NCBI RefSeq assembly: GCF_003261635.1 | Contig: NZ_QFXK01000003.1 | Coordinates: 124,001-188,000, forward strand | DNA from: Kribbella monticola | GTDB lineage: Bacteria; Actinomycetota; Actinomycetes; Propionibacteriales; Kribbellaceae | DNA: 64,000 nucleotides | Direction of reading: 5' to 3' | Shown: one piece after another, positions 15,802-24,069 of the stretch | Numbering within the stretch: position 1 is the stretch's first letter | How the letters are laid out: each line of letters begins with the position of its first letter | The notes under the pieces: generated by a model | Databases searched by the model: none | What the model saw: the letters and a program-made list of their open reading frames with translations, nothing else | What the model was told of the DNA's origin: nothing | Translations under genes and position numbers: made by a program

Positions 15802-16437
15802 GACGAGGCGCCGGAGATGCATCCGTTGACGCTCGACACGCTGCGGCAGCCGCTGGAGTCCGGGTTCATCGAGGTGCACCGAGCAGCGGCCGTTGCGAAG
15901 TTCCCGGCCCGGTTCATGCTCGTGCTCGCGGCCAATCCCTGCCCCTGCGGCCAATCCGGTACGCCGTACGGGCTCTGCACGTGCACTCCGCAGGTTCTCC
16001 ATCGCTACCGACAGCGGATCAGTGGACCGATCAAGGACCGGATCGACATCCAGCGCCAGATCTTGCCGGCCGCACGCGGCGGCGAGGACGGCGAGAAGCC
16101 GGAATCCACGGCCGTTGTCGCCGAGCGCGTGCAGGCCGCCCGCGATCGTCAGGCCTTCCGCTACCGCGACACCGGCTGGCTTCTGAACAGCCAGATCCCC
16201 GGACCGCTGCTCCGCCGACAGTTCCAGCTCGACCCGACCAGCCAAAAGACGCTCGAAAACCTCTACACCGAAGGCCGCCTGACCGCCCGCGGCTTCGACC
16301 GCGTAGTTCGCCTCGCCTGGACCCTCGCCGACCTCGAAGGCACCGCTCGGCCAACCCCCGAGCTAACCCACCAGGCCTACCAACTCCGCAGCGGCGAACC
16401 CCTCACCCCACTGTCCGACCAACGACCCATCAGGTGA
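15802..16437 (+). pseudogene. comM: comM/yifB remnant: C-terminal part of a Mg-chelatase-like ATPase
   Basis: Homology begins abruptly at DEAPEMHPLTLDTLRQPLESG, inside the Walker B region of the ComM/YifB ATPase, and continues through the conserved LVLAANPCPCG, ISGPIKDRIDI and the C-terminal helical domain (LNSQIPGPLLRRQFQLD ... GRLTARGFDRVVRLAWTLADLEG). The Lon-like N-terminal domain and Walker A, roughly the first 60 percent of a normal ~500-residue protein, are missing. Upstream in-frame sequence (from 15667) has no similarity to the family. ComM is a helicase that aids branch migration in natural transformation. Without Walker A this remnant cannot be a working ATPase. It lies four bases upstream of dprA, the usual order. 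The break coincides with the island edge. Confidence 0.85.
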
Positions 16438-16441
16438 CCAC

Positions 16442-18046
16442 ATGACCATCCCGAGCCTCGCCCCCACCGCACCCCTCGGCCCCACCGACCTCGCCTCGAC
16501 CGCACCCATCGCTGCCACCGACCTCGCTCCTACCAACCCCACCGCACCCCTCGTCCCCACCGCACCCATCGCCGCCACCAACCTCGCTCCCACCAACCCG
16601 ACCGCACCCCTCGTCCCCACCGCACCCATCGCCGCCACCAACCTCGCTCCCACCGACCCCACCGGACCTCTCGCCCCCACCGACCTCGCCCCCACCAACC
16701 CCACCGCACCCCTCGGGCCCACCGCACCCATCGCTGCCACCACCGACCTCACCACCACCGACCCCACCGGACCTCTCGCCTTCACCCCGCCGCCGGACAA
16801 GCCCAGCGCACCCGGCGCCCCAGGCCTCTCGGCCGATGCCCCACCCCTTGCTGTCCCGACGCGCGTTGGCGGGAGGGGTGAACCAGCGGGGTCGGCGGGT
16901 GGGGATGCGCGGGAGTTGGAGCGGGTTGCGCGAGCTGGGTTGTCGCGGGTGGTTGAGCCTGGGGATCCGGCGGCGCTGGAGGCGTTCGACGGGCTGTCTG
17001 CGCGAGAGGTCTGGGACCTTCTGCGCACCGGCGTACCTCGCGTCGAGCGGTGGGCCAACCGACTCGCGAACACGGATCCGGAGCGAGACCTCGAGCGGGT
17101 ACGAGCGGTAGGCGGGCGATTCGTCATACCAGGCGACGACGAGTGGCCAGAGCAGGTCGAAGTACTCGCAGATGCCGGACAGCAATCTCGTCGAGGAGGT
17201 GTTCCGTTCGGCCTCTGGGTTCGAGGTCCGGTCAACCTCCGAGAGGCGCTGGCGAAGTCCGTCGCCGTCGTCGGATCCCGCGCATGCTCGTCGTACGGCG
17301 AACATGCGGCCGCCGAACTCGCCGCCGGGCTGGCCGACAACGAGGTGACTGTGGTGTCAGGCGGCGCGTACGGAATCGATGCTGCTGCTCACCGCGGTGC
17401 ACTCGCCGGCTCCGGTGTGACGATCGCAGTACTCGCCTGCGGTGTCGACGTCTGCTATCCAAAGCGCAACACCGCACTCTTCGACCGAATTGCGGTTGAA
17501 GGGCTGCTCGTAAGCGAGTTGCCACCCGGCTGCTCGCCCACCAAGTTGCGGTTCCTCGCACGCAACCGGCTGATCGCAGCAAGCACGCTCGGGACCTTGG
17601 TGGTCGAGGCCGCAGTACGAAGCGGTGCACTGAATAGCGCGGGCTGGGCAGAGCAATGCGGGCGAGCCGTGCTGGCAGTCCCCGGACCGATCACCTCCCG
17701 CATGTCCGAAGGCGCGCATCTTCTGGTGCGCGAACGCAACGCGGTCCTAGTGACGAGCATCGCCGACATCCTCGAAGCAATCTCACCACTCGGCGCAGCC
17801 CTTACCTCCTACCCGCACGCCCCCGCAGCCCCCACCGACGGTCTGGATCTGGAGGTCCAACGCACCCTCGACGCCGTGCCAGTCCTCAGACCAGCGCCCG
17901 CCCAACGCATCGCCGTCACGGCCGGCCTGGACACCGACACAGTCCAGGAATGCCTGGAAACCCTCGCCGACGCCGACCTCATCGAGTACGCCGATTCCGG
18001 CTGGCGTCTCTCCCCCAATCACCGCCGCTCCCTGGGAACCGCATGA
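16442..18046 (+). CDS. dprA: DNA-processing protein DprA with a repeat-rich N-terminal extension
   Basis: 534 residues, longer than the usual 370-400. The first ~115 residues are a Pro/Thr/Ala repeat (PTAPIAATNLAPTNPTAPLV units) with no similarity to DprA. A short helical domain follows, then the Rossmann-like core: AVVGSRACSSYGEHAA, VVSGGAYGIDAAAHRGAL, VLACGVDVCYPKRN and FLARNRLIAASTLGTLVVEA. A C-terminal winged-helix-like domain ends the protein. DprA loads RecA on incoming single-stranded DNA in transformation. The start at 16442 keeps the repeats in the protein. Translation might instead start inside, near GGRGEPAGSAGG. It shares its operon position with the broken comM. Confidence 0.9.
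   Translation: MTIPSLAPTAPLGPTDLASTAPIAATDLAPTNPTAPLVPTAPIAATNLAPTNPTAPLVPTAPIAATNLAPTDPTGPLAPTDLAPTNPTAPLGPTAPIAATTDLTTTDPTGPLAFTPPPDKPSAPGAPGLSADAPPLAVPTRVGGRGEPAGSAGGDARELERVARAGLSRVVEPGDPAALEAFDGLSAREVWDLLRTGVPRVERWANRLANTDPERDLERVRAVGGRFVIPGDDEWPEQVEVLADAGQQSRRGGVPFGLWVRGPVNLREALAKSVAVVGSRACSSYGEHAAAELAAGLADNEVTVVSGGAYGIDAAAHRGALAGSGVTIAVLACGVDVCYPKRNTALFDRIAVEGLLVSELPPGCSPTKLRFLARNRLIAASTLGTLVVEAAVRSGALNSAGWAEQCGRAVLAVPGPITSRMSEGAHLLVRERNAVLVTSIADILEAISPLGAALTSYPHAPAAPTDGLDLEVQRTLDAVPVLRPAPAQRIAVTAGLDTDTVQECLETLADADLIEYADSGWRLSPNHRRSLGTA
16501..16780 (+). repeat. 60-bp tandem repeat inside dprA
   Basis: Three adjacent units at 16501, 16561 and 16621 match with only a few changes, followed by a shorter, more divergent unit (16681) and a partial fifth. 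Each full unit encodes 20 residues built on APIAATNLAPTNPTAPLVPT. The number of copies is an integer number of codons, so changes in copy number keep the frame. Confidence 0.9.
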
Positions 18047-18215
18047 CACCGCGTGACGTGCTCTTGGTACGCGACGCCGGCCTGAGACCGCAAAGCCCTC
18101 GGATGGGTGATCGTACCGGCAGTTGCCTGGAGCACCTTCCACGCTGGCTCGACCGCCCATCGGCGTACGAGCATGGTTCATCGGCGATGGACCGGCGGGC
18201 GGTTAGCTTTTCGGG

Positions 18216-18689
18216 ATGACACCTGAGGAGCTGGCCAAGCACTTGATCGACAGCAATCGGTACATGGTCCTCGGAACTGTGGACCCGGACGGGCGGCCGC
18301 GGGTGTCGCCGGTGTACTTCGCGCCGGACGGCTACTCGTCGGTCTACTGGGTGTCGTCGGTCGAGTCGCATCACTCGCAGAACGTCGCCGAGCGGCCCGA
18401 GGTCAGCATGGTGGTGTTCGATTCGGCCGCGGAGATCGGCAGCGGCCAGGCGGTCTACATGATTGCCCGCGCCGAGGTGGTCCCGGACGAAGAGCTGGAG
18501 AGCTGTCTCGACACCGTGAGGTGGACACGGTTCCCAGGACTCAGGCAGTTCGACGCGGCGGAATTGCGTGAACCAGAGCTGTGGCGCTTGTACCGAGCGC
18601 AGATCACCGAGCACTCGATCCACGTCCCCGGCCGAGACCCGGAGTACGGCACAGGCACCGACCGCCGAATGACAGTAACCCTCGACTAG
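18216..18689 (+). CDS. Pyridoxamine 5'-phosphate oxidase-like (FMN/F420-binding split barrel) protein
   Basis: 157 residues with the split-barrel fold: NRYMVLGTVDPDGRPRVSPVYFAPDG, SSVYWVSSVESHHSQNVAERPEVSMVVFDS and VYMIARAEVV. This is the PNPOx-like class common in actinobacteria, many of which use F420 or FMN for redox or bind haem. The substrate cannot be told. The ribosome site is weak. It stands alone between dprA and the DHFR-like gene, with a gap of about 160 bases on each side. Confidence 0.8.
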   Translation: MTPEELAKHLIDSNRYMVLGTVDPDGRPRVSPVYFAPDGYSSVYWVSSVESHHSQNVAERPEVSMVVFDSAAEIGSGQAVYMIARAEVVPDEELESCLDTVRWTRFPGLRQFDAAELREPELWRLYRAQITEHSIHVPGRDPEYGTGTDRRMTVTLD

Positions 18690-18850
18690 ACAGCGCGCGG
18701 CAGGGTGGACCTCGCCTGTGTCGTTCGGACGTGCGGTCCGATGACTCGTTGATACGCGGTGGCGAGAGTTTTGTCGGATTGAAGGTGAGGCCTTCGTAGT
18801 GGGGATGAGGCGCCGACGAAGGCGTCCACCGAGATCAGGAGAACACCATC

Positions 18851-19423
18851 ATGACTGTCAGCTACACGTTCGACATCTTCTCCAGCCTTGACGGCTACTC
18901 CAACAGCACGACGTTCGGGGGGTACTTCGGCAAGCAAGGGCCGGAGCTGCTCGAGCACCGCTTCAACCAGTACGGCGAAGAGCAGCGGCTCGTTCTCGGC
19001 GCGAACACCTACCGGGGAATGTCGTCGATGCTCGCCTCGGCCTCCGCGGACTCCGAGGTGTGGGATCCGTGGGTCACCCGGATGCGGAACCTTCCGACGA
19101 CGGTGGTGTCGAACACCCTCGATGCACCGCTCGACTGGGATGCAACCATTTTGAACGGTGACGCCGTCGAGGCCATCGCCCGACTCAAGAAGGAGTCCGA
19201 CGTACCGCTGCGCTCGCACGGTAGCCTGACGCTGAACCGCGCACTGCTCGCCGCCGGGCTGGTCGACCGTGTCCAGGTCACGCTCTTCCCCGTGATCACC
19301 GGTCGGAGCGGCTTGGGTCGGATCTTCGAAGACGCGGCCGCCTTCGACCTGGAACTGCTCGAGACCCGCACCCTCGACAACCACACCCAAGAACTCATCT
19401 ACTGCCCCACCCTGCACCCGTAG
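18851..19423 (+). CDS. Dihydrofolate reductase / RibD C-terminal family protein
   Basis: 190 residues, ATG with CAGGAG ten bases upstream. DHFR-like fold: YTFDIFSSLDGY at the start, RLVLGANTYRGM, LPTTVVSNTL, LKKESDVPLRSHGSLTLNRALLAAGLVDRVQVTLFPVITGRSG. This is the family of RibD-C-like reductases, not the housekeeping DHFR. NADPH binding is expected from the fold; the substrate is unknown. Single gene. Confidence 0.8.
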   Translation: MTVSYTFDIFSSLDGYSNSTTFGGYFGKQGPELLEHRFNQYGEEQRLVLGANTYRGMSSMLASASADSEVWDPWVTRMRNLPTTVVSNTLDAPLDWDATILNGDAVEAIARLKKESDVPLRSHGSLTLNRALLAAGLVDRVQVTLFPVITGRSGLGRIFEDAAAFDLELLETRTLDNHTQELIYCPTLHP

Positions 19424-19567
19424 CCCTTAGCTAGATACCGCTCGGCGGTGGGACCTCGTGTTCGAGAGAGTCGCGGCCCTCGCGTCGGAGCTAGTTCTGT
19501 ACAGACCGACAGTGGGGAGCAGTCCCACACAACCGGAGCCGGTTGGGGCTGGAGTCGGTTAGGGTCT

Positions 19568-19650
19568 CGGTTGTCGTGACTGGCGAGGGTGGAGGACCAC
19601 CGGGGAGCGACTTGGGTTCGTGTGAGCGTCGACCGCCTGGGCGCTTCCTT
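19568..19650 (+). promoter_or_regulatory. ZTP riboswitch (pfl motif)
   Basis: Conserved blocks of the ZTP/ZMP aptamer are present in order: TCGTGACTGGCG (19574-19585), CCACCGGGGAGCGACT (19597-19612) and, after a short variable stem, CCGCCTGGGCGC (19633-19644). These are the universally conserved parts of the pfl motif, including the pseudoknot-forming segments. It lies 30 bases before the GTG of a stand-alone AICAR transformylase gene, with the gene's ribosome site (GAGGAGG, 19661-19667) just after it. ZTP accumulates when 10-formyl-THF is short, and the switch then turns on one-carbon and purine genes. Confidence 0.9.
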
Positions 19651-19674
19651 GGTTCGTGACGAGGAGGCCTCGAC

Positions 19675-20799
19675 GTGGAGTTGCGGTATGGGATCAATCC
19701 TGGGCAGGCAGCGAGTGCTTTGCCGGTGGTGGCTGGTGAGTGGCCGGTGCGGGTGGTGCACGGGGAGCCGTCGTACATCAACATGCTTGATGCGTTGAAC
19801 GGTTGGCAGTTGGTGCGGGAGGCGAGTCAGAGCCTGGGGAAGCCGGCGGCGGCGTCCTTCAAGCATGTGTCTCCTGCAGGGGCCGCCGTTGCGGGGGCTG
19901 TCGATGAGGTTGCTGCTGGTCTGTACGGCGTCGACAGCGGGAGCGTTGCTGAGCTCACCAGTGCGTACCTTCGCGCGCGGGATGCAGACCCGAAGTCGTC
20001 GTACGGGGACTTTGCCGCGGTGTCGGATCCGGTGGACGGGGAGTTGGCTGAGGTGTTGGGCGGGCTGGTGTGCGACGGCATCATCGCGCCGGGGTACGAG
20101 CCAGGGACGGTCGAGCGACTCAGTCGGAAGAAGAAGGGGCGGTTCTTGGTGATCGAGGCCGACCGGGAGTTCGTGCCGCCGCGGGAAGAGGTGCGTGAGG
20201 TGTACGGCGTACGGCTGACCCAGGAGCGCTCGCAGCTGCCTGAGCTCGACGCGAAGGAGTTGCCGGCCGGGGCCTTGGAGGATCTGCGGTTGGGGATGAC
20301 GGTCTTGCGGTATACGCAGTCCAATTCGGTTTGCTACGTGCGTGGCGGTATGACGCTCGGGATCGGGGCTGGGCAGCAGTCCCGGGTGGACTGCACTCGG
20401 TTGGCCGGAGCGAAGGCGGACATCTGGTGGCTCAGGCGGCATCCGGCGATCCGCGGGCTGGTGTTCCGGGGCGATGTGAAGCGGCAGGAGCGGATCAATT
20501 TGCAGATCCGGTGGTGCGAGGGCGACCTCACTGCGCCGGAGCTCGAGCGAATGAAGCTGGACCTGGCTGAGGCGCCGCAAGAATTCGAGCGCGCTGATTG
20601 GCTCCGGACGCTCGATGACGTCGCCTTCGTATCCGACGGAGCCTTGCCGTTCCGGGACAACGTGGATCATGCGCAGCGGCACGGGGTTCGGTACATCGCC
20701 GAGCCGGGCGGGTCGATCCGGTCCGACGAGGTGGCGCAGGCCTGCGCGGAGTACGGGATCACACTCACCCGCACCAACGCCAGGCTCTTCCACCACTGA
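19675..20799 (+). CDS. Stand-alone AICAR transformylase (PurH C-terminal domain)
   Basis: 374 residues; GTG start with GAGGAGG eight bases upstream. The protein begins directly in the AICARFT domain (ELRYGINPGQ, GEPSYINMLDALNGWQLV, KHVSPAGAAVAG, YTQSNSVCYVRGGMTLGIGAGQQSRVDCTRLAGAKAD) and ends at ...NARLFHH. It lacks the IMP cyclohydrolase domain of bifunctional PurH (about 520 residues). The conserved KHxSPAG and the Asn-Ser loop suggest it is active: it would transfer a formyl group from 10-formyl-THF to AICAR. A full purH probably exists elsewhere and this copy may serve when folate is short, as the ZTP riboswitch upstream implies. Confidence 0.85.
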   Translation: MELRYGINPGQAASALPVVAGEWPVRVVHGEPSYINMLDALNGWQLVREASQSLGKPAAASFKHVSPAGAAVAGAVDEVAAGLYGVDSGSVAELTSAYLRARDADPKSSYGDFAAVSDPVDGELAEVLGGLVCDGIIAPGYEPGTVERLSRKKKGRFLVIEADREFVPPREEVREVYGVRLTQERSQLPELDAKELPAGALEDLRLGMTVLRYTQSNSVCYVRGGMTLGIGAGQQSRVDCTRLAGAKADIWWLRRHPAIRGLVFRGDVKRQERINLQIRWCEGDLTAPELERMKLDLAEAPQEFERADWLRTLDDVAFVSDGALPFRDNVDHAQRHGVRYIAEPGGSIRSDEVAQACAEYGITLTRTNARLFHH

Positions 20800-20895
20800 G
20801 CAAACGCACCACCCTGAGCGCAATGCGCGCGGGGTGCGGTCGGACAGCGGCAGCCCGTCGGTGGAGACCTCGCGGTCGGTCGGCGCGAAACCAAC

Positions 20896-20924
20896 GGCCG
20901 GCCGGTCGGGGTGACCGGTCGGCC
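20896..20924. terminator. Bidirectional GC-rich hairpin terminator
   Basis: GGCCGGCCGGTC (20896-20907) pairs with GACCGGTCGGCC (20913-20924) over a five-base loop with one wobble or mismatch. It lies between the convergent AICAR transformylase and DUF2469 genes. There is no strong T-run. Confidence 0.55.
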
Positions 20925-20964
20925 GGGTGGGGGCCGAGCTGGGTTGGGGGCGGCGGTGGGGTGG

Positions 20965-21288
20965 TTAGCGGCCGAAGTCGGAGTCTTTGGGGACTTCTAG
21001 GTCGGATTTGGCGAGTTCTTCGATGTTGACGTCGCGGAAGGTGACGACCTTCGCGTTCTTGACGAAGCGGGCCGAGCGGTACACGTCCCAGACCCAGGCG
21101 TCGGCCATGGTCACCTCGAAGTAGACGTCACCGCCTTCGGTGCGGACCTTCAGGTCGACCGCGTTGCACAGGTAGAAGCGTCGTTCGGTCTCCACGACGT
21201 ACTTGAAGATCCCGACGACGTCCTTGTACTCCCGATAGAGCTGCAGCTCCATATCGGTCTCGTACTTCTCGAGGTCGTCAGCGCTCAC
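20965..21288 (-). CDS. DUF2469 family protein
   Basis: 107 residues, nearly full match to the actinobacterial DUF2469 pattern (MSADDLEKYETDMELQLYREYKDVV, YVVETERRFYLCNAVDLKVR, YFEVTMADAWVWDVYRSARFVKNAKVVTFRDVNIEEL). Function unknown. It is conserved next to rnhB and lepB in most actinobacteria, as here; 22 bases separate it from rnhB. It is the last gene of the lepB-rnhB run on the minus strand. Confidence 0.95.
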   Translation of the reverse strand: MSADDLEKYETDMELQLYREYKDVVGIFKYVVETERRFYLCNAVDLKVRTEGGDVYFEVTMADAWVWDVYRSARFVKNAKVVTFRDVNIEELAKSDLEVPKDSDFGR

Positions 21289-21310
21289 GCCTTCACCTCG
21301 CTACGCTCGC

Positions 21311-22024
21311 TCATCGGCTCTCCACTCCGGTGGGACTGGTCACATTCTGTCCCATATCGGGCCGCAGACTGCGGCGGACATTCTCGAACCGCCGTCGATG
21401 TTGTGGACACGGGCCGTATTGGTCCAGTGCCGCCTGGTGTTCGGGCGTGCAGTAGCCCTTGTGGACGGCGAAGTCGTACTGCGGATACACCTCGTGCCAG
21501 TGCTCCATGATCCGGTCCCGGGTCACCTTCGCGATCACCGAGGCAGCCGCGATGCAGGCGGCCACCCGGTCGCCCTTCCAGATCGCGAGGCCCGGTACGC
21601 CGAGGCCGTCGACGCCGAAGCCGTCGGTCAGCACGTACGACGGGCGCAGGTCGAGCCGGAACAGCGCCCGGCGGAGCGCCTCAACATTGGCGACATGCAT
21701 CCCCAACCGGTCGCACTCCGCGGCCTCGACCGAGACCACCGACCAGGCCAGCGCCCGCTCGCGGATCTGGTCGTAGCAGCGGTCCCGCGCCTTCGCGGTG
21801 AGCAGCTTGGAGTCGGCCAGTTCGGGGATCTGGCCGCGTTTGCCGTCCGGCAGGATCACCGCGGCGGCGACCAGCGGGCCGGCGCACGGGCCGCGGCCGG
21901 CCTCGTCGACGCCCGCGATCGGGTCCAGGCCGACTCGTCGCAGGGCGCGCTCGTACCCGTACAACCCGGCGTCCCGCCGGATGGTGCTGCCCCGTGGCAG
22001 TGCACTCATCGGCGAACCACTCAC
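21311..22024 (-). CDS. rnhB: Ribonuclease HII
   Basis: 237 residues. Catalytic segments are visible: GVDEAGRGPCAGPLVAAAVIL (first Asp and Glu), LADSKLLTAKAR, YVLTDGFGV and IAAASVIAKVTRDRIM. RNase HII removes ribonucleotides from DNA. The GTG at 22024 overlaps the lepB stop (GTGA) and suggests coupling; the ATG at 22009 (MSALPRGSTIRRD) is an alternative that loses five residues. Cytoplasmic and manganese- or magnesium-dependent by family. Confidence 0.95.
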   Translation of the reverse strand: MSGSPMSALPRGSTIRRDAGLYGYERALRRVGLDPIAGVDEAGRGPCAGPLVAAAVILPDGKRGQIPELADSKLLTAKARDRCYDQIRERALAWSVVSVEAAECDRLGMHVANVEALRRALFRLDLRPSYVLTDGFGVDGLGVPGLAIWKGDRVAACIAAASVIAKVTRDRIMEHWHEVYPQYDFAVHKGYCTPEHQAALDQYGPCPQHRRRFENVRRSLRPDMGQNVTSPTGVESR

Positions 22025-22788
22025 TTGGGGGGTGGGGTCAGGGAGATCGAAGGTCGGTCCGGCGGCGGGGCCGCTGCCGCGGGGACGTCCTTGAAGGTGT
22101 CCGGGATCTCGAGTTTGTCGAACCTGTTCGCCGGCCAGACGACCAGGATCGCGCGCCCGGTGACCTTGTCGAGAGGCACGAAGGCGGCGTCGCCGGGAGC
22201 GCCACCGTTGGGCCCGGTGTCGCTCAGGTGCACCCGGGAGTCGCCGGACTCGGACCGGTGGTCACCCATCACGAAGACGTGGCCGGCCGGAACGGTGACC
22301 TGGAAGTCCATCGCCGACGGCGCGTCACCGGGGTACAGGTAGCTGGTCTCGTCCAGGGGTTTGCCGTTCACCATCAGCCGGCCCTTGGCGTCGCAGCAGG
22401 CGACCTTGTCGCCCGGCATGCCGATCAGCCGCTTGATCAGGTGCCCGTGGCTGGAGTCCGGCAGCAGTCCGACGACCTCGAAGAAACGTCCGACCGAACC
22501 CCGCTTCTGACCGCTCTCCTCCTGGCCCAGCCAGCCGCCCGGATCCTCGAAGACGACCACGTCACCACGCTCGACGTTGGTGAGCTTCTCGACCACGACC
22601 CGGTCACCGACCAGCAGCGTGTTCTGCATCGACTCGCTGGGGATGATGAACATCTGGCCGACGAAGGCCCGCAGGATCGACGAGACGATGAGAGCACCGA
22701 CCACGATCAGCACGAACTCACGGGTGGCAGCCGCGAGGCCCGAGCGGTGGGCGGATTTCTCTTTCGTCGCAGTCGGTGTCTCAGTCAC
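22021..22788 (-). CDS. lepB: Type I signal peptidase (first of two tandem copies)
   Basis: 255 residues. A membrane segment (about 20-40, EFVLIVVGALIVSSILRAFV) is followed by the catalytic Ser in IIPSESMQNTLLVGDRV, the Lys in the KRLIGMPGDKV segment, and the GDHRSESGDSR box near the C-terminal part. It cleaves signal peptides on the outer face of the membrane. Its start overlaps the stop of the second lepB copy by four bases (ATGA). The C-terminal tail (FKDVPAAAAPPPDRPS) is disordered. Active residues are all present. Confidence 0.95.
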   Translation of the reverse strand: MTETPTATKEKSAHRSGLAAATREFVLIVVGALIVSSILRAFVGQMFIIPSESMQNTLLVGDRVVVEKLTNVERGDVVVFEDPGGWLGQEESGQKRGSVGRFFEVVGLLPDSSHGHLIKRLIGMPGDKVACCDAKGRLMVNGKPLDETSYLYPGDAPSAMDFQVTVPAGHVFVMGDHRSESGDSRVHLSDTGPNGGAPGDAAFVPLDKVTGRAILVVWPANRFDKLEIPDTFKDVPAAAAPPPDRPSISLTPPPK

Positions 22789-23528
22789 TTCTTCAGCCCC
22801 GGCTTCTTGAAGGTTTCCGGAGGACGCAGCATCGTCATCCGGTCAGACGGCCAGATTACGCAACAGGCCCGGCCAACCACGTTCTCCACGGGCACGAATC
22901 CTCCGCCGGGGCCGCCCATGTGGGCACGGGAGTCGGCGGACTCGGCCCGGTTGTCGCCCATCACCCACAGATGGCCGGGCGGCACGATGACGTCGAAGGG
23001 CTGCAGCGACGGCTTGGCGTCCTTCAGCAGGTACTCCTGCTCGTCGAGCGGGATCTTGTTCACCATGATCCGGCCGGACCGGTCGCAGCAGATCACCCGG
23101 TCGCCGGCGACGCCGATCACCCGCTTGACCAGGTGACCCTCGCCGCTGCGGGGCAGGATGCCGACGAACTCGCCGATCTGCCGGATCGTGCCGGGCGGCT
23201 TCTGCTCCTCGTTCAGCCAGTGGCCGGGGTCCTTGAAGACGATGATGTCGCCACGGTCGACGTCGCGGTGCAGATAGCTGACCTTCTCGGCCAGGATCCG
23301 GTCGTTCGTCGTCAGCGTGTCGTACATCGACTCCGAGGGCACATAGAAGGCCTCGGCCACGAACAGCCTCAGGACGACCGTGATGACCAGTGCCAGCACC
23401 GTCACGGTGGTCATCTCCACGAGCAGGCTCAGCAGCGGATTCCGCTGCTTGAGCCTACGGTGACGTCCCTTGCTGCGACGTGCTCTCCTGGCGACCGGGC
23501 GAGCGCGAGTCGCAGTGCTCGGCGCCAT
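22785..23528 (-). CDS. lepB: Type I signal peptidase (second tandem copy)
   Basis: 247 residues. A basic N-terminus (RPVARRARRSKGRHRRLKQRN) precedes one membrane helix (LVEMTTVTVLALVITVVLRLFV). The Ser box is YVPSESMYDTLTTNDRI, the Lys box is VKRVIGVAGDRVICCD, and VMGDNRAESADSR follows. The two copies share the same layout but differ in charge and linker, which suggests different substrates. It lies 24 bases downstream of rplS on the same strand and is coupled to the other lepB by a 4-base overlap. Confidence 0.95.
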   Translation of the reverse strand: MAPSTATRARPVARRARRSKGRHRRLKQRNPLLSLLVEMTTVTVLALVITVVLRLFVAEAFYVPSESMYDTLTTNDRILAEKVSYLHRDVDRGDIIVFKDPGHWLNEEQKPPGTIRQIGEFVGILPRSGEGHLVKRVIGVAGDRVICCDRSGRIMVNKIPLDEQEYLLKDAKPSLQPFDVIVPPGHLWVMGDNRAESADSRAHMGGPGGGFVPVENVVGRACCVIWPSDRMTMLRPPETFKKPGLKK

Positions 23529-23552
23529 GCTGTGACCGTCGTTACTAGACGA

Positions 23553-23915
23553 TCAGGAGGCCGAGATGTTGTCCCGCTTCTCCTTGATCTTGGCTGCCTT
23601 GCCGCGCAGCTCGCGCAGGTAGTACAGCTTGGCGCGACGCACGTCACCGCGGGTGACGACCTCGACCTTCTCGACGATCGGGGTGTGGATCGGGAACGTC
23701 CGCTCGACGCCGACACCGAAGCTGACCTTGCGGACCGTGAAGGTCTCGTGCAGGCCACCACCCTGGCGGCGGATCACGACACCCTTGAACACCTGGACGC
23801 GGGACCGGTTGCCTTCGACGACCTTCACGTGCACGTTCACGGTGTCACCGGCGCGGAAGGCCGGGATGTCGTCGCGCTTGCTCGCGTTGTCGAGCTCGTT
23901 CAGGATGTTGCTCAT
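23553..23915 (-). CDS. rplS: 50S ribosomal protein L19
   Basis: 120 residues from the ATG at 23915 ([20 protein letters not shown]); an upstream in-frame ATG at 23942 would add nine residues of unlikely sequence. Family core is complete: [84 protein letters not shown]. It binds at the subunit interface. The conserved neighbours are trmD upstream and lepB downstream. The 150-base gap to trmD may hold a promoter. Confidence 0.98.
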   Translation of the reverse strand: MSNILNELDNASKRDDIPAFRAGDTVNVHVKVVEGNRSRVQVFKGVVIRRQGGGLHETFTVRKVSFGVGVERTFPIHTPIVEKVEVVTRGDVRRAKLYYLRELRGKAAKIKEKRDNISAS

Positions 23916-24069
23916 CAGGTGTCTCTCTCTCGCGCGTGCCACAGGTCACCCACGAATGCTCGGTGGTGAGGAGTCGAAGATGCCGCCGTCCGGTGGTCAC
24001 CCCCTGTGGCAGGAGCACCGTACTGGCAACAGCGACCAAGTTTGCCACAGGTGCGCGGCCGAACCGAAA

